Assembly: GCA_903911985.1 (NCBI GenBank)
Contig: CAIWFP010000401.1
Span: forward strand, 1 to 5,063
DNA: 5,063 nucleotides
Direction of reading: 5' to 3'
Source: an uncultured Sphingomonadales bacterium
Lineage (GTDB): Bacteria > Pseudomonadota > Alphaproteobacteria > Sphingomonadales > Sphingomonadaceae
The notes beneath the pieces were generated by a model. That model was not told where the DNA came from. It saw only the letters and a list, made by a program, of their open reading frames with translations, and ran no database searches. The translations under genes and the position numbers were made by a program. Positions 4,500-5,063 of the stretch are shown here, piece after piece; position 1 is the stretch's first letter; each line of letters starts with the position of its first letter.

Positions 4500-5063
4500 A
4501 TGACCACGCAAATTTCCCTCACCGTGAATGGCGAGCCGCGCCGCGTCGCCAGCCCCGCCACCATCGCCGATCTGGTGGAGGTTCTGGGGCTAAACCCGGC
4601 CAAGGTGGCGGTCGAGCGCAACGCGGTGATCGTGCCGCGCAGCACGCTGGCGCAGGTGGTGCTGGACGATGGCGACGTGCTGGAAATCGTGCATTTCGTG
4701 GGAGGAGGAGACGCTGTGGCGCAAACTGACGATATCTGGCCAAACGACACCTGGACCGTTGCTGGCCGCACCTTCCGCAGCCGCCTCATCGTTGGCACCG
4801 GCAAGTACAAGGACTATGCCCAGAACGCCGCCGCCGTCGCGGCCTCGGGTGCCGAGATCGTCACTGTGGCCGTGCGCCGGGTGAACATTGCCGACCCCAC
4901 CGCGCCGATGCTCACCGATTTTATCGACCCCAAGAAGATCACCTATCTGCCCAACACCGCGGGCTGCTTCACCGCCGAGGACGCCATTCGCACCCTGCGC
5001 CTCGCGCGCGAGGCCGGTGGCTGGGATCTGGTCAAGCTGGAGGTGCTGGGCGAGGCGCGCACC
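4500..5063 (+). CDS. thiSG: Fused sulfur carrier ThiS - thiazole synthase ThiG (3' end outside window)
   Basis: One frame runs from ATG 4500 to the right edge (188 codons) without a stop. Residues 1-70 are ThiS, a ubiquitin-fold sulfur carrier: ISLTVNGEPR, ATIADLVEVLGLNPAKVAVE, VPRSTLAQVVLDDGDVLEIV, ending HFVGGG at 65-70. After a short linker (DAVAQTDDIWPND) ThiG begins with WTVAGRTFRSRLIVGTGKYK, then VTVAVRRVNI, TYLPNTAGCFTAEDAIRTL and WDLVKLEVLG. The Lys at about 179 (codon 5034-5036) matches the ThiG lysine that forms a Schiff base with deoxyxylulose phosphate. ThiG makes the thiamin thiazole using sulfur from the thiocarboxylate on the ThiS C-terminal Gly. In the fusion that Gly is not free, so cleavage or another arrangement is needed. 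ATG 4488 is an in-frame alternative start. I recall similar sphingomonad proteins annotated as bifunctional ThiS/ThiG, so the fusion is probably genuine. Confidence 0.9.
   Translation, partial: MTTQISLTVNGEPRRVASPATIADLVEVLGLNPAKVAVERNAVIVPRSTLAQVVLDDGDVLEIVHFVGGGDAVAQTDDIWPNDTWTVAGRTFRSRLIVGTGKYKDYAQNAAAVAASGAEIVTVAVRRVNIADPTAPMLTDFIDPKKITYLPNTAGCFTAEDAIRTLRLAREAGGWDLVKLEVLGEART
4701..4718 (+). promoter_or_regulatory. Internal Shine-Dalgarno and GTG start for separate ThiG
   Basis: GGAGGAGGAG (4701-4710) is followed after five bases (ACGCT) by an in-frame GTG at 4716-4718. This is the strongest ribosome-binding sequence in the window, far better than that of the fusion's own start. It encodes the ThiS Gly-Gly-Gly tail, and initiation at the GTG would give a stand-alone ThiG starting VAQTDDIWPNDTW, with the usual short lead before the ThiG core. 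The GGN codons of the ThiS tail favour such a sequence by chance, so its use is inferred. Confidence 0.55.

Noticed and set aside
3623..4810. 395-codon open frame on the - strand
   Set aside because: It crosses the divergent ctaA/MerC-domain region and lies antisense to the MerC-domain and thiSG genes; its low-complexity His/Gln/Arg/Ala composition is that of a GC-rich shadow frame, and its C-terminal part is ctaA read out of frame.

Overview
The window looks like chromosomal DNA from a high-GC alphaproteobacterium, most likely a sphingomonad (Novosphingobium/Sphingobium type). The grounds are the rplM-rpsI pair with an N-terminally extended S9, a Cox15-type heme A synthase, a MerC-domain small membrane protein, a fused ThiS-ThiG, and an MBG-repeat surface protein. 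This placement is inference; no search was run. Nothing here looks like a phage, IS element or CRISPR array.

Layout, left to right. (1) Bases 1-365, + strand: the C-terminal end of a long repeat-built exported or adhesin-like protein with MBG-type repeats. Its stop codon lies in the first of three tandem 16-bp repeats (361-408). (2) A strong hairpin at 441-468 separates this gene from the convergent rplM-rpsI operon and can serve as a bidirectional terminator. (3) rplM (L13) and rpsI (S9) run on the - strand and overlap by one base (TAATG). (4) A second - strand operon reads ctaA (heme A synthase), then cutA, then a small secreted protein I do not recognise. Its genes are joined by 4-base GTGA stop/start overlaps. 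ctaA as given is broken by an apparent one-base deletion near 3403. (5) An intergenic region of about 180-200 bp separates ctaA from a divergent + strand gene for a MerC-domain membrane protein. Right before that gene is a 19-bp near-perfect palindrome that closely resembles a Zur (zinc uptake regulator) operator. (6) A + strand thiamin gene runs off the right edge: ThiS (sulfur carrier) fused in frame to ThiG (thiazole synthase). Inside it, GGAGGAGGAG encodes the ThiS Gly-Gly-Gly tail and is also a textbook Shine-Dalgarno sequence for an in-frame GTG at the start of ThiG.

Functionally, most of the window is housekeeping: translation (L13, S9), heme A for aa3-type cytochrome oxidase (CtaA) and thiamin thiazole synthesis (ThiSG). 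CutA, the MerC-domain protein and the Zur-like site add a possible metal-homeostasis theme. The observations most worth following are the ThiS-ThiG junction, the Zur-like operator at the MerC-domain gene, and the ctaA frameshift.
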